Shown here: piece by piece, positions 23,443-36,400 of the stretch
Position numbering within the stretch: position 1 is the first letter of the stretch
Layout: every line of letters starts with the position of its first letter
NCBI GenBank assembly: GCA_014904985.1
Contig: MU128916.1
Location: 384,193 to 448,192, forward strand
DNA from: Hydnum rufescens UP504
Lineage: Eukaryota; Basidiomycota; Agaricomycetes; Cantharellales; Hydnaceae
DNA: 64,000 nt
Reading direction: 5' to 3'
Position numbers and translations under genes: made by a program
The notes under the pieces: generated by a model
What the model saw: only the letters and a program-made list of their open reading frames with translations
What the model was told of the DNA's origin: nothing
Database searches by the model: none

Positions 23443-26400
23443 TTATATAGTTGGGAGTATATAGTTGGGAGGCGATGGAGGAGTGATCCCGGAAAGAATG
23501 CACGCACCAACGAGACGCTGGTGTAGAGCCTCGTACTTTTGTCTTGGGCCTACCCGAGCACCATCAGTAGCCACCCGACACCAAGATATGTGAAACACGC
23601 ACGATTCGAAGGAAAGAGGTTCATCAGGCACTCGACGATTGGTAACAATTGAACACATAAATCAAGTGCAATGCGAAGAGTCGGGTCTTGTTCCCAGATA
23701 TCCAAATACCTCCAGAACGCCACCAGTCAATGCTAAACTTGACCATGACAGAATCCAATGAGATCTACCGATCGAGCTGGTCGTGGAACCAGAATGTGAA
23801 GTATGGTCGAGTCGCCAACGTATTCTCCTTCGAGCCTGTAACGCGTGACAAAGCCCCGAGAAACTGTTGCGCAACGTCTTTTTGATGGCCTGACTTCAAT
23901 TGGAAAATAGGTTCAATATCATGAAACATTCCAACGACGATGTCGCCTACGCCATAACATTGCCTTGTCCCGGTGGAAGTGAGGATCTCCGCTGTGTAAA
24001 CGGATAGTACATAAGCAAAGCCAACGAAAACTAGATCGGGACGCACATGTTCGGATGCGGTATGTATCGGCTGTACTGAGATGATACAAGGCTCTTAGTG
24101 CTGCAGAGTGAAGTGCAGTTGGTGATCAAACCCAAACTTGAAGAGCCACAACATGCGTACTCGAATAGAACTTGTCGCCCAAAATAAACTACGGAGTAAT
24201 GAATACTTCGGCATTAGACTCGACAGAGAAAATGGGAAAACCTACGAGTTGCCTTCTCGATATCACAGGTATGTCCATCCAGCATATTCTCGATCCGCTC
24301 ACATTCTAACCATGCCTGCACTGCCAACTGGCCTTTATCATATTCGGATATACTCTCGTCATGATGCACGCTCAAGCAACTTGAATACAACATATGACAC
24401 CGCGAGTAAAGCGCCCATATGGATTGTTTCGCGGCCAAGTCATCTTGAATCTGCGGAGTCCCATAGAGTTTCTCAGCCGGGAGGAAAACTTTGAACTGTG
24501 GGAGAAGACATCTCAGTCCCAAAGCAAACGATAGGATGAGGCTTGCCTACATTCCATGCTTTCGCAATGCTGAGGTTTTGAGACATGAGAGAGTTGTAAT
24601 AAGACAAGAACCCAGAAGTAAGAGAGAGGGTATTCCAGACGAGTCGTCGTTGTTCCTCTCTTCTAGTTTCCACTACACTCCATTCTTCGCTCCAACCAGG
24701 GCAAGCAAGCCACAAGGGGGTAATTGTCTTGGATGAGGCGACGTGTTGGAGAGCTGAAAGCGCGAACATGAGCAACCCTGTTTCGTGGTCCCTTGACCAA
24801 TTGCAGCCTGCCCCGTGTGGTCCGAAAATGGCCCAAATAGGGAGGGCATACTGTTCGGCCTAAATGTCGTCACATTATACTCCTCTTTGTCTAAATCGAG
24901 GAGACCAAGGCCCGAGATGAGACTGTCGAGAAGGAACAGAGTCGATCGCGAACGGCTCTCAGAATGGGCAGGATGGCAGGAAGCTTCGAATACCACAAGG
25001 AGCTATAGAAGGCACACAATTAGATATGAATCTGGTCGTCCAATAATTTCGTTGATGGAGTAAACGTACCAGAGCTGCCTGTGCGAGCTCAGAGTAATCC
25101 ATACCAGAGTTCAGTGACGTATCCAAATGACTTTGCGCTAGATCTCGTAACTCCACTACACGTATTCAGTGCAACATTCGGCATTGGCGCATCGAAGGGA
25201 ACTCACAAGCTTTGAGTCTCCCCTGATGGCCCAACCCTATATCGCTACTTTGCAACAACGTCGACAGCGCAAGCATAGCAACTATGAGCGATGGTTGTAC
25301 GTGTTCCCGTTGACTAGGGTGGTGAAAACTAGAGAAAAATAATGGGACGTTGATACTGGAAGAGAAAACGAGTGTCATGCGCACGTGCTCCAAGATGGAG
25401 TAGAGCAGGCAACGTACAATGCAAGCAAGGAATTCGAGACTCGGAAACTTCAACACCGAAAAAATTTCAGCCCAAATAAAAGAAATAGGACTAGCCAGGA
25501 CCCACAGATGTGAAAGGTCTTCCGTAATACGACGTGTAGCATGAGCTCTCGGTCCACCATAGTACCTCGTCAAACTCTCCCACCACGTCTGGCGAATGAA
25601 CTCCACAGAAGGTTGGTTCAACATTTCGTACGAATGTGCTGCCAGGGCATCAGGAGTTGAAGTCCAAAATTCCTCCAATCCAGGCTCATCAGGACTTTGG
25701 TAATCAGTTCCAAGATCTTGGAAGCGGCCATACGTAAGACTGCCCCTCGAGAAACAACAATCAGCCTTTTAGTTGGATAATACACTGTTGACATACTCAC
25801 TGCATACCACTTGAAGCCATCGGCAACAAATTCGTATTGTAGGCAAATGGCGACAAGCGATCCGTCACCTTTGGAAGGGAATCGTATACATATGACAGGG
25901 CATAAACGATCAGAGTGTCGCTACGGGACGATACAAATCATGGGACGTACCCCAACCGATGGGTTTGAATCTACCATATTCGCTCCCCTCGATATTGGAA
26001 ACGAAGATGGTGCGAAGATGTAAGGACTTCGTACACCCTGTGGCTTGTCTGCGTCTGTCTCCGCGGCAACCTGCATGGGGATCACTGGGGAGCTGTACGG
26101 AGACTCAGAGGATGAGAGTGGATCATTGTCGGGCAGATAGGGATTTTGTGGCCCAGTGTCAACAATGCTGCCACGACTGAAATTAGGATAAGGACGTTCG
26201 TCTGAGAGGTTCAGTAGATATGAGGAATCTCCACCCTGGTCTCGGGTACCCGTAGATGGAGAAGGCTCTAGATGCAGGACACTGAAAGAACTGAGGACGG
26301 AGCCGGAGTTGGTCAGGTCCGGACGAGAAACGAGAGGAACTAACAGGGAATCATTTTGCGTGGGTGGAGTAGTCCCAGAATGATGAAGGTAGTTGTGGAA

Positions 26401-26965
26401 AGGACGCATTGAAGGAGAACCACTGACGAGATCGTGTGTTGGGGTTTCGTTCATTGATCCTTGGTGAAATAGCGCAGATGTACTGGGAGATGGATAAAGC
26501 CTTGTGCCATCGAACGACCCCCTAGGAGGGACGGGCGGCATGTTCGACAAACCTACGCGTGAGATAGTCGCGCTCGCATCTGGTGTGCTGTATGGAGGAG
26601 ATTCCGTGGTGGAAGGGTTGCAGGACTTTCTCCGATATCGTTCGAGGCCCGATTTTGTGAACGATGGGGGGGAATCGAGGAGGAGGGAGGTCCAGAATCG
26701 TGATGGGTTCGGACTCGACGATGAAGATCGGGGCCACGCCGTCTTGGTTCATCGTCATACTCACACTGTGGACTCCTTCGTCTGACGCATGCGGAGCAGA
26801 CAGGATGGGTCCCATCACATTTTATTTTACGAGAACGACTGAGAAAATTCGACTTGGAATGAAGCCACGGAGGGGCGCCTAGAATAGTATAAAAACTGCA
26901 CACCATTGGCGACAAGCCAAGTAAACGCGACGTCGATCTTTCCCAGTTTCCTTGGCGGGATCCAT
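23443..26965 (-). pseudogene. Zn(II)2Cys6 transcription factor, unit 5 (two frameshifts)
   Basis: Start used is MDP at 26965; an upstream ATG at 27075 is out of frame here. The zinc cluster is complete (CDGTHPVCSACVRRRSPQC). Exon 2 loses one C in a short run near 26616 (GESPATL), after which the linker continues in another frame. Exon 8 loses one base near 24739 (after LSNTSP). The C-terminal exons are clean: the frame gives QLDRYLDIWEQDPTLRIALD, then PSNRPRQKYEALHQRLVGAC and TAA at 23443-23445. Those junctions helped define the family gene model. Confidence 0.7.
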
Positions 26966-28274
26966 ATTGTGTATATTAGGAGCTGGAAGTAAGGGGGAAG
27001 GCCGCTGGCCGGCCAATGTACCGTCGGAGTCTGATAAATAGGGCACGGCGAAATTGTCACATCAGCTTGCTTCATTCTCGGAACTGAATTTGACCTCCGA
27101 GGTCGAACAGTAATTTGGGGACATGGCGATCCCAGTGGACGTGTGGTAAGGTACTGAAAGCTGGTGATCTAGGATTAAACAACACTTTGGACTCCAACGA
27201 AGTTTTCAGTGGCTCGTTACACGGGGACTGGCTGAATCGAAGCCGGTTCGACAGATCATTTCACATATGTGGGAATGTCCAGAGCATGGGTGGGCTCAAG
27301 GAAACCCACCGGCTCATCTTACATCAATGCAACGTCGGTAGGATACTGGACGGGAAGATCCGGACGAAGAACGCCACAATGTTACGTGTCGTCTCGAGTT
27401 GTCATGCTTGGACGAGATACAGTCCAATTGAAAACAACGATCCTACTTTGGTGGGCCATGTTTTTATGTTGGCAGAGGTGTTCACCCACTGGAATCATTA
27501 AGCCCGAATCAGAAATTGACACTTGACGCATTGGTGTATAGTTTACAACAATTCCTTGCCTGTGAAAGGACTTACATTGTTACAGTACAGGGCGTCTAAA
27601 TCTCTGTGCAGGTCATTCGCATCCCACAAGGGGGTAGTGCACCCGTTATTTCGATTCTAGCGAAACGAGCTGAGAGCCCCTGAGCCCCTGACTGCGCCGT
27701 GATATCGCCCTGTGCATGCGGCTCAAATGCGACTGACTTCTTAGCCGAAATGGAAGATATCAAGCCGTGAATGATTCTCAGCAACGGCCAGGAGGGGGCA
27801 TTCAGCAGGAGTTACTCGATCCATCCAACTCGGCGGGTTCGCTGGTCGCGAGCGGTCATTCTCAACACTCAAATACCATGGACCCCGTTCAATAGCGCTC
27901 TATGTGATTGAATTGTTCTTAAAGGTACCAGATATGTCATCGAGTAGGCGCGGCTGCGCCTGTCCTCGGCTCCGGTTGGTTCTGGGTTGCGATTGGTCCA
28001 GGTGGTTCATTCGCAATACACCAGCGTAATATCTCCCCAGGATCAGGACAACACCCGATCATCTCTACGACCTCGCATTATAACTCTATTGTTCAAGAAG
28101 CATGATAAAAGTATAGTAACCGGCATTTCTGCTAGGTGCATAAGCCAAAAACAATGGGTTTCGCGTAGCACAACGCGCGTTTGATTAGGGGGTGAACTAC
28201 GTAAAAATTATTCTGATATGAATGAAAGCCCAAACATGAATCAAAGGGAACGAATAAGGCAATTAGCTCGATCG
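26966..28274. other. Spacer between units 5 and 6
   Basis: No gene. This is the best reference copy of the upstream flank: 'gggaagatccgg' near 27352, 'ttgacgcattgg' near 27525, 'ctgactgcgccgtgatatcg' near 27687, 'gttactcgatccatccaact' near 27811, then the 3' flank of unit 6. Confidence 0.5.
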
Positions 28275-28370
28275 CATCAGCAAAACACAAATTGCTTCAG
28301 AGGCTCCAAAGGGCCAGAATTGCACTTCTGCCCGTTCGGAGCCTCCGAAGCTATTTTCGTTTTGCCGATG
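28275..28370. repeat. 96 bp hairpin insertion near the 3' end of unit 6
   Basis: The two arms are near-perfect inverted copies: CATCAGCAAAACACAAATTG at the left against CATCGGCAAAACGAAAATAG on the other strand at the right. Pairing continues for about 40 bp (GCTTCRGAGGCTCC) with a short loop. Other units lack it at this point, where 'gctcca' runs straight into 'gtgtac'. It could be a miniature transposon or a transcribed hairpin in the unit 6 3' UTR, since the stop codon is only about 25 bp away. Confidence 0.65.
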
Positions 28371-28395
28371 TAGGCCGTGTACGCCATACTACTAC

Positions 28396-31300
28396 CTACA
28401 CAATTATATAGCGGGGAGGCGAGGGAGGAGGGATCCCGGAAAGAATGCACGCATCGACGAGACGCTGGTGTAGAGCCTCGTACCTTTGTCTTGGGTCTAC
28501 CCGACCACCGTTATTAGCAACCCGATACCAGGATTAAGCGAAACACGCACAATCCGAAGGAAAGAGAGCGATGAGGTACTCGGCAAGTGGTAACAATTGA
28601 AGACATAAATCAAGAGCAATGTGAAGAGTTGGGTCCTGTCCCCAGATATTTAAATACCTCCAGACAGCCAGGAGTCAATAGTCAACTTGACCATGATAGA
28701 ATCCAACGAGACCTACCGAGCGAGCTGGTCGTGGAACCAGAGGGTGAGGATTGGTCGAGTCCCCAATGTATTCTTCAAGCCTGCACCATGCGACAAAGCG
28801 ACAAATTGTTGTACAACATGTGTTCGATGGCTGACTTCAATGGAAAATGGGTTCAATATCATGAAACATCCCAACGACGATGTCGCCTACGCCATGACAT
28901 TGCCTTGTCCCGATGGAAGCGAGGATCTCCGCTGCATAAACGATAACGCATAAACAAAGCCCAGCGAAAAGTAGATTGGGACGTACACGTTCGGATGTGG
29001 TACGTATCGGCTGTACTGAGATGATACAAGGTTCTTAGTGCTGCGCAGTGGACTGTCGTTGGTGATCAACCGCGAAGTTGAAGAGTTATATCGTGCGTAC
29101 TCGAATAAAATTTGTCGCCCGAAATACACTACGGAGCCACAACTCCATCGGCATTAGACTTAACAGACAAAAATGGGGAAATCCTACAACTCGCGCTCTC
29201 GATATCACAGGTATGCGTATTCAGCATTTTCTCGATCCGCTCACATTCTAGCCAAGCCTGCACTGCAAACTGGCCTTTATCATATTCGGATATACTCTCG
29301 TCATGATGCACGCTGAAGCAACCCGTATACAACAGATAAGACCGTGAGTAAAGCGCCCATATGGAGTGTTTCGCGGCCAAGCCATCTTGCATCTGCGGAG
29401 TTCCAAAGAGTCCTTCACCCGGGAAGAAGACTTTGAACTGTGGGAGAAGAGAAGAGAAGTCAGTCCCAAAGCAGACGATACCATGAGGCTTCCCTACATT
29501 CCATGGTTTGGTAATGCCGAGGTTTCGAGATGTGCGCCGAACAGAGTCATAGTGAGACAAGTGCCCAGAAGCAACAGTGAGCGTATTCCAGATGAGCCGT
29601 CGCTGTTCCTCTCTTCTAGTCTCAATGACACCCCATTCTTCGCTCCAACCAGGGCAAGCAAGCCAGAAGGGGGTAATCTTCTTGGATGAGGGAGACGTAT
29701 TGGAGAGCTGAAAGTGCGAACATGAGCAACCTCGTTTTGTCACCCCTGGACTTATTGCAGCCTGCCCTATGTGATCGGAAAGCGGCCCGACTAGGGAGGG
29801 CACGCTATTAGGACTAAATGTCGTCACGTTATACTCCTCTTCGTCCAAATCGAGGAGACCAAGCCCCAAGATGAGACTGTCAAGAAGGAACAGAGCCGAC
29901 CGCGCTCGGCTCTCAGAATGGGCAGGATGGCAGGACCGTTCGAAGATCGCAAGAAGCTATGGAAGGTACATGATTAGACATGAACCGTCTCACCCAATGG
30001 TTTCGTTCATGATGAAAACGGACCAGAGCTGCCTGTGCGAGGCCAGGAGTAATCCATCCAGAGTTCAGGGACGTATCCAAATAGGATTGCGCTAGATCTC
30101 GTAACTCCACTACACGTGTTCGGTTCAGCACTCGGCATTGACACATCGAAGGGAACTCACAAGCCCTGAGTCTCCCCGTCTCGCCCAACCCTATTATATC
30201 GCCACTTCTTACTAAGGTCGACAGCGCAAGCATGGAAAATACGAGTGATGGTTGTACATGTTCCCGTTGACTAGGGTGGTGAAAAGTGGAGAAAAATAAT
30301 GGAACGTTGATGCTGGGAGGAAGACGAGTGTCAGTCGCACATCCTCCGAGATCGAATGCAGCAGGCAGCGTACAATGCAACCAAGGAATTGGACACTCGG
30401 AAACTGTAACACACGAAAAATCTCAGCCGAAATAAAAGAAATAGGAGGAACCAAGACCCACAAATACGAAAGGTCGTCCGTAATACAGCGTGTAGCATGG
30501 GCTCTGGGTCCACCATAGTATCTCGTCAAACTTTCCCACCACATCTGGCGACTGAATTCAACAGAAGGTTGGTCCAAAATTCCGTACGAATGTACCCCGA
30601 GGGTATCTGGAGTTGGAGGCCAAAATTCTTATCGATCATCAGCATCCTCATGACTTTGGGGGTCATTTCCAAGATCTTGGAAGGAATTATACACGAGATT
30701 GCCCCTAGAGGAACAATATATCAGCCTTTCGGCTTGATTATACACTGATGATATACCCACTGTATGCGACTTGAAGCCATCGGCAAAAAATTCGGACTGT
30801 ACGCAAACGGCGACTTGCGATGCGTCGCCTCCGGAAAGGAATCGTATAGATATGTCTAGGCATGAAGGGTGAGAGCGTCGCTACGAGACCGTAGGAGTCA
30901 TGGACGCACCCCAACTGATAGGGTAGAATGTACAATATTCGTTCCCCTTGATGTAGATATTGGAGATGAAGATGATGCAAAGATATGAGGACCTTCGTAC
31001 AACTTGCCGCTTGCCTGGGTCTGTCTCCTGTAGCAACAACCTGCATGGGCATCACTGGGAGGCTATACGGAGACTCAGAGGATGGGGGTGGATCATTGTC
31101 GGGCAGATAGGGGCTGTGTGGCCCAGTGTCAACAAGGCTGCGACGACTAAAACTCAGATAGGGACGTTCATCTGAGGGATTCAGTAGAAGTGAGAGGTGT
31201 CCATTCCGGTCTAGGGTACCCGTGGATGGAGAAGGGTCTGGATGCAGAACACTGATGGAATTCACGACCGAGCTGGCGTCGGACCGACCTGGACGAGAAA

Positions 31301-31935
31301 CCGGAGGAAGCAGCAGGGAATCATTTGATCCGAGCGGACGAATCCCAGAATGGTCAAGGTAGGGATGGGAAGGACGCATTAAAGGATATGCACCGAAGAG
31401 ATCCCGGGTTGGGGTTTCGCTCATTGATCCTTGGTGAAATGGCGTAAATTCACCGGGAGATGGATAAAGTCCTACGCTACCGAACGATCCCCCGGGAGGG
31501 ATGAGCGAGCTGTTTGACAGCACCGTGCCCGAGGTAGATGCGCCCGCATCTGATGTGACGCATGGAGGGGACTCCGTGGAAGGGGTTATGGGAATTGCTA
31601 TAACATCATTCGAGGCCCACTTCTGTGAACGATGGGGGCGAATCGAGGACGGGGGAGGTCCAGAATCGTGATGGGTTCGAACTCGAGGATGACGATCGGG
31701 GCCACGCCGTCGCTGTTCATCGTCGTACTCGCACTTCGGACTCCTTCGTCTGATGCATGTGACGCAAACCGGACGGGTGGCATCACATTTTATTTTACGA
31801 GAACGACTAAGAGAATCCGACTTGGGATTAAGCCACGGGCGGGCGCCTAGAAATAATTATGAAAACTGCGCACCATTGGCGACAAGCTAAATAAGCGCGA
31901 CGTCGGCCTTGGCCAGCCTCCTTGGCAGGATCCAT
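28396..31935 (-). pseudogene. Zn(II)2Cys6 transcription factor, unit 6 (frameshift in linker)
   Basis: Start is MDP at 31935; the upstream ATG is deleted. All six cysteines remain, but the Gly after CD is Ala (CDATRPVCVTC), which is unusual for this cluster. Exon 2 is open until MPMQVVAT near 31035, where four extra bases shift the frame before the intron 2 donor. Exons 8-9 are open as one stretch with readable intron 8. The last exon ends PPPSPPRYIIV at TAG 28396-28398. The closest relatives by eye are units 3 and 5. Confidence 0.7.
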
Positions 31936-32384
31936 ATTGGGTATATTTACAGGTGGAGAAGAGGGGAAAGGCGGTTGACTGCCCACGTCGCCGGCCAGGG
32001 TGCCGTCGAAGTCTGGTAGATGGGGAATAACCAAATTGTCAAATCAACTGAAATTTGACCTCTGAGGTCGAAAAGTAGTTTGGGGACATGACGATTGCAG
32101 TGGACGAATGGTACTGAAAGCTGCTGACCTAGGATTAAACAACACTTTGGACACCAACGAAGTCCCCAGTGGCTCGTTACGCGTGGACTGGCTGAACCAG
32201 GAACCGGCTCGACAGATCATCTCAATATGGAAAAGTCGTACTGTATGTGGGAATATCCAGAGCATTGGTGGACTCAACGTAGGGGACTCAGCTTACGGTA
32301 TCTTAGTACTAGGGTACTGGACGGGAAGATCCGGTGTTGCCGACGCCGCAATGTTACGTGTCTCGCTCGCCGAGTCAGTTGTCT
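31936..32384. other. Upstream flank of unit 6, direct part
   Basis: Matches the reference upstream flank (26966 to about 27408): 'gaaatttgac', 'aggattaaacaacactttgg', 'gaaccggctcgacagatcat', 'tactggacgggaagatccgg'. No coding frame supported. Confidence 0.55.
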
Positions 32385-32850
32385 GAGTCGGAGGGACGGA
32401 AATGTCGGCTTTGCCACCAGCAAACTCTCGGAGTCGAGTTGGATAGATCGAGTAACCACTATTCGCGCTGAACGCCCCCTCCTTGCCGTTTCTCAGAATT
32501 ATTCACGGTTTCGATATCTTCCATCTCGGCTAAGAATTAGAAGTCCGTAGCATTTGAGGGTACTAGCCACAGCACAGCCAGAGTCAGGGGTCTTCAGTTT
32601 TTGAAAGAATCGAAATTGCGGGCGGAGTGATAGGCACCACTGCACCAAAATTCAGGCGCCCTGTAACAGATAAATCTTTTCGTAGGCAGGGAATTTCTGT
32701 AATCCCTTGATCCTGTATAAGCTAATGTGTCAAGTGTCAATCCCTGATCTGGCTTAATTCGGATGTGGTGTTCCGGGAGGTGGACACCTCACACGGTAAA
32801 AATTCCTTGACCAACGTCGAAGTAGGATTTTTGTATTCAATTGGGCTAGG
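32385..32850. repeat. In-place inverted segment of the upstream flank
   Basis: Compared with the spacer at about 27410-27860, this ~465 bp is present as its reverse complement. It reads 'gttggatagatcgagtaa', then 'cttccatctcggctaag', then 'caggcgccctgtaacag', then 'tattcaattgggctagg'. The sequence on each side (to 32384 and from about 32858, 'ctccatgattgaattgttc') continues in the normal direction. So the block was flipped in place rather than added. Confidence 0.7.
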
Positions 32851-33462
32851 CTCATACGCTCCATGATTGAATTGTTCATTACTGTAAAGTACCAATTATA
32901 TCATCGAGCAAGCGCTGGCTGTGCGATTGATCATGATCTAGGTGGTGCATACTGATCATACTAGATCTTTGAGTCATTACAGCAGATAAAATATGTGTAG
33001 GCCACTTTCGAAATTCCCTTGTTCGGACAGTTCCGCCAGCTCTATTGCGGCGTTGACAGCCACAGCCTGGAGGACAAATCTAAGGCAATGGTGATTGGGG
33101 TCCTTCATTGGAGAATGCTTGTAGTCAGCTACTTTATGCATCCACACTCTCGTAGACAAGTATGATGGGCATCCCAATGACGAAGGACGTCCTATTGAGG
33201 AAGCATGATACAAGTTGGAGAAGCGAGCATGTCACTAACAACGGAGATGAAGGACACTAGTGCAGTAGTCGGCATTTCCGCTCGGGGCAAGAGCCGAAAC
33301 CACCCTAAATGGGTTTTGCGCAGCACGACGGTCGTTTTGATTAGGTGTGAACTACATAAAAATTACGCTACACGGATATGAACGACAGCCCAAAGAACAT
33401 TTAAAAGGAAAGGAAATAAGACAACCAGCTCCATTTTAGAGCATGTTACACTATAATTCGAC
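32851..33462. other. Spacer with an orphan ~200 bp segment, then 3' spacer of unit 7
   Basis: About 32990-33185 does not match the other spacers. It carries an open minus-strand frame (33213-32977, containing AVNAAIELAELSEQGNF) with no recognised family. The rest is conserved 3' flank ('gaggaagcatgata', 'gatatgaacgacagccc'). Confidence 0.4.
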
Positions 33463-36400
33463 CTATAGGATTGTATAGTTGGGAGGCGAAGGAGCAGGGA
33501 TCCCAGTACAATTGCATGCATCAACGAGACGCAGGTGTAGAGCCTCGTACTTTTCTATGGCGTCTACCCGACCACTATTATTAGCAAGCCCACGCCAAGA
33601 CAAGCGAAACACGCACAATTCGAAGGAAACAGGCCCATGAGGTACTCGGCCGGTGGTAACAATTGAACGCATAAATCAAGAGCAATACGAAGAGTCGGAT
33701 CCTGTACCCAGATATCCAAATACCTCCAGAAGGCCGAGTGTCAATACTAAATTTGACCATGACACAACCCAACGCGACTCACCGAGCGAGCTGGTCGTGG
33801 AACCAGAAGGTGAAGTATGGTCGAGTAGCCAACGAATTCTCCTTCGAGCCTGTAACGCGTGACAAAGCTGCGAGAAACCCTTGCATAACATTTTTTTGAT
33901 GCCTGACTTCAATGGAAAATAGGCTCAATATCATGAAACATTAGAACGACGAACCGCCTACGCCATAATTCTGCCTTGTCCCGATGAAAGAGAGGATCTC
34001 CGCTGCATAAATAATAGTGCATAAGTAAAGCCCAACGAAAGGTACACAGGGACCTACATGCTCGGATGTGGTACGTATCGGGTGTACTGAGATGATACAA
34101 GGTTCTGAGTGCTGCCAAAAGCAATTTAGTGAGTCATCAAGCGCGAAGTCGAGGAGAGATAAGGTGCGTACTCAAATAAAATTTGTCGCCCAAAATAAAC
34201 TAGGGAGTAATGAGTCCACATGCATTTGAATCAGACAAAAAATGGAGAAAACATACGATTCGCCTTCTCGATATCACAGGTATGTGACTCCAGCATTTGT
34301 TTGATTTGCTCAGTTTCTAACCATGCCTGCACTGCAAACTGGCCTTTATCGTATTCGGATATACTCTCGTCATGATGCACGCTTAAGCAACTCGTATACA
34401 ACATATGACACCGCGCCTGAAGCGCCCATATCGAGTGTTTCGCAGCCAAGTCAACTTGCATTTGCGGAGTCCCAAAGAGCCTCTCAGCCGGGAAGAAAAC
34501 TTTGAACTATGGGAGGGGAGATTTCAGTCCGAAAGCAGACCATAGAACGAGGGTTGCCTACATTCCATGCTTTCGCAATGCTGAGGTTTTGAGACATGAC
34601 AGAGCTATAGTGGGACAAGAACCCAGAAGTAAGATACAGGGCAGTCCAGACGAGTTCTCGTTGTTCCTCTCTTCTAGTTTCGATGACATCCCAATCGTCG
34701 TTCCAACCAGGGCAAGTGGCCCACAAGGGGGTAATCCTCCGGGATGAGGGAGACGTGGTGGAGAGCTGAAAATACGAACACGAGCAACCTCGTTGTGTTG
34801 CCCCTGGACCTATTGCAGCCTGGCCTATGTGATCGGAAAAGGGCACGCCGAGGGAGGGCACACTGTTAGGTCTAAATGTCGTCGCATTATATTCTTTGTC
34901 CAAATCGAGGAAACCAAGGCCCAAGATGAGACTGTCGAGAAGGAAGAGAGCCGATCGCGCACGACTCTCAGAGTGTGCAGGGTGACAGCACGCTTCGAAG
35001 ATCACAAGGAGCTAGAAAAGATATAGAATTAGATATGAATCTGCTGGTCCAATGATTTCGTTGATGTGAAAACGGACCAGAGCCGCCTGTGCGAGGTCAG
35101 CAGTAATCCATCCAGAGTTCAGGGACAAATCGAAATGACATTGCGCTAGATCTCGTAGCTCCACTACACGTGTTCGGATCAACATTCGGTATTGACACAC
35201 CGAAGGAACTCACAAGCTTTGAGTCTCCCTCTTTGGCCCAACCCCATATCACTACTTTGCAACAAGATCGACAGCGCAAGCATGGCAAGTACGAGTGATG
35301 GTTGTACATACTCCCGTTGACTAGGGTGGTGAAAAGTGGAGAAAAATAATGGGACGTTGATGCTGGAAAGAAAAATATTTGTGAGCCACACGTCCTCCAA
35401 ATGGAATACAGCAGACAGCGCACAATGCAATTAAGGAATTGGAGACTCGGAAACTCCAAAGCCAGAAAATTTCAGCCCAAATATAAAAGAAATAGGAGCA
35501 AGGAGGACCAACAGATGTACAAGTCTTCCACAATACGATTTGGAGCATGAGCTCTGGACCCACCATAGTATCTCACCAAGCTCTCCCACCACATCTGGCG
35601 AATGAACTCCACAGAAGGCTGGTTCAAGATTTCGTACGAATGTGCCACTAGAGCACCAGGAGTGGGGGCCAAAAGCCCCCAACCCGGCTTTCATCAGCAT
35701 CTTCATGACTTTGGGTCATTTCCGAAATCTTCAAGGGGTTATAGAAGAGACTGCCCCCCGAGAAACAATGTATCAGCCTTTCAGTTGGTAATGCCTTGAC
35801 GATATACTCACCGCATGCGACTGCAGCCACGGCAAGAAATTCTACTGTAGGCAAACGGCGGTATGTGATTCGTCGCCTTTGGAAGGGAATCGTATAGAAA
35901 ATGGTGAGACCGTTCGCTGTGAGACGATACAAGCCATGGACATACCTCAACAGATGGGTCAGTATGTGCCACATTCGTTCCCATTGCCATTTGGGAACGA
36001 AGATGGTGCGAAGATGTAAGGACTGCGAACAATTTCCTGTTCGACTTCCTCTTTCTCCGTAGCCACTGCATAGGGAAGGTATGCGAAGACTCAGAGGACG
36101 AGCGTGGATCGCTGTCTGACAGATAGGGGTAATGCAGCTGAGTGTCAACAATGCTGCGACGACTGAAATTTGGATGAGTTTCGTCTGAGGGGTCCGATAG
36201 GAATGACTGGTTCCACTCTGGGTCTCCGACCCCCGTGGATGGAGAAGGCTCTGACCCAGAGCAGGGAAGGAATCCAGGACGCCCGGGTGAGAAACAGGAG
36301 GAAGTAAGCGGGGGATCATTTGACGTAGGCAGACGAGTCTCAGGATGGTGAAGGTAGCTGTGGGAAGGACGCATTGAAAGAGAACCACCGAAGAGACGTG

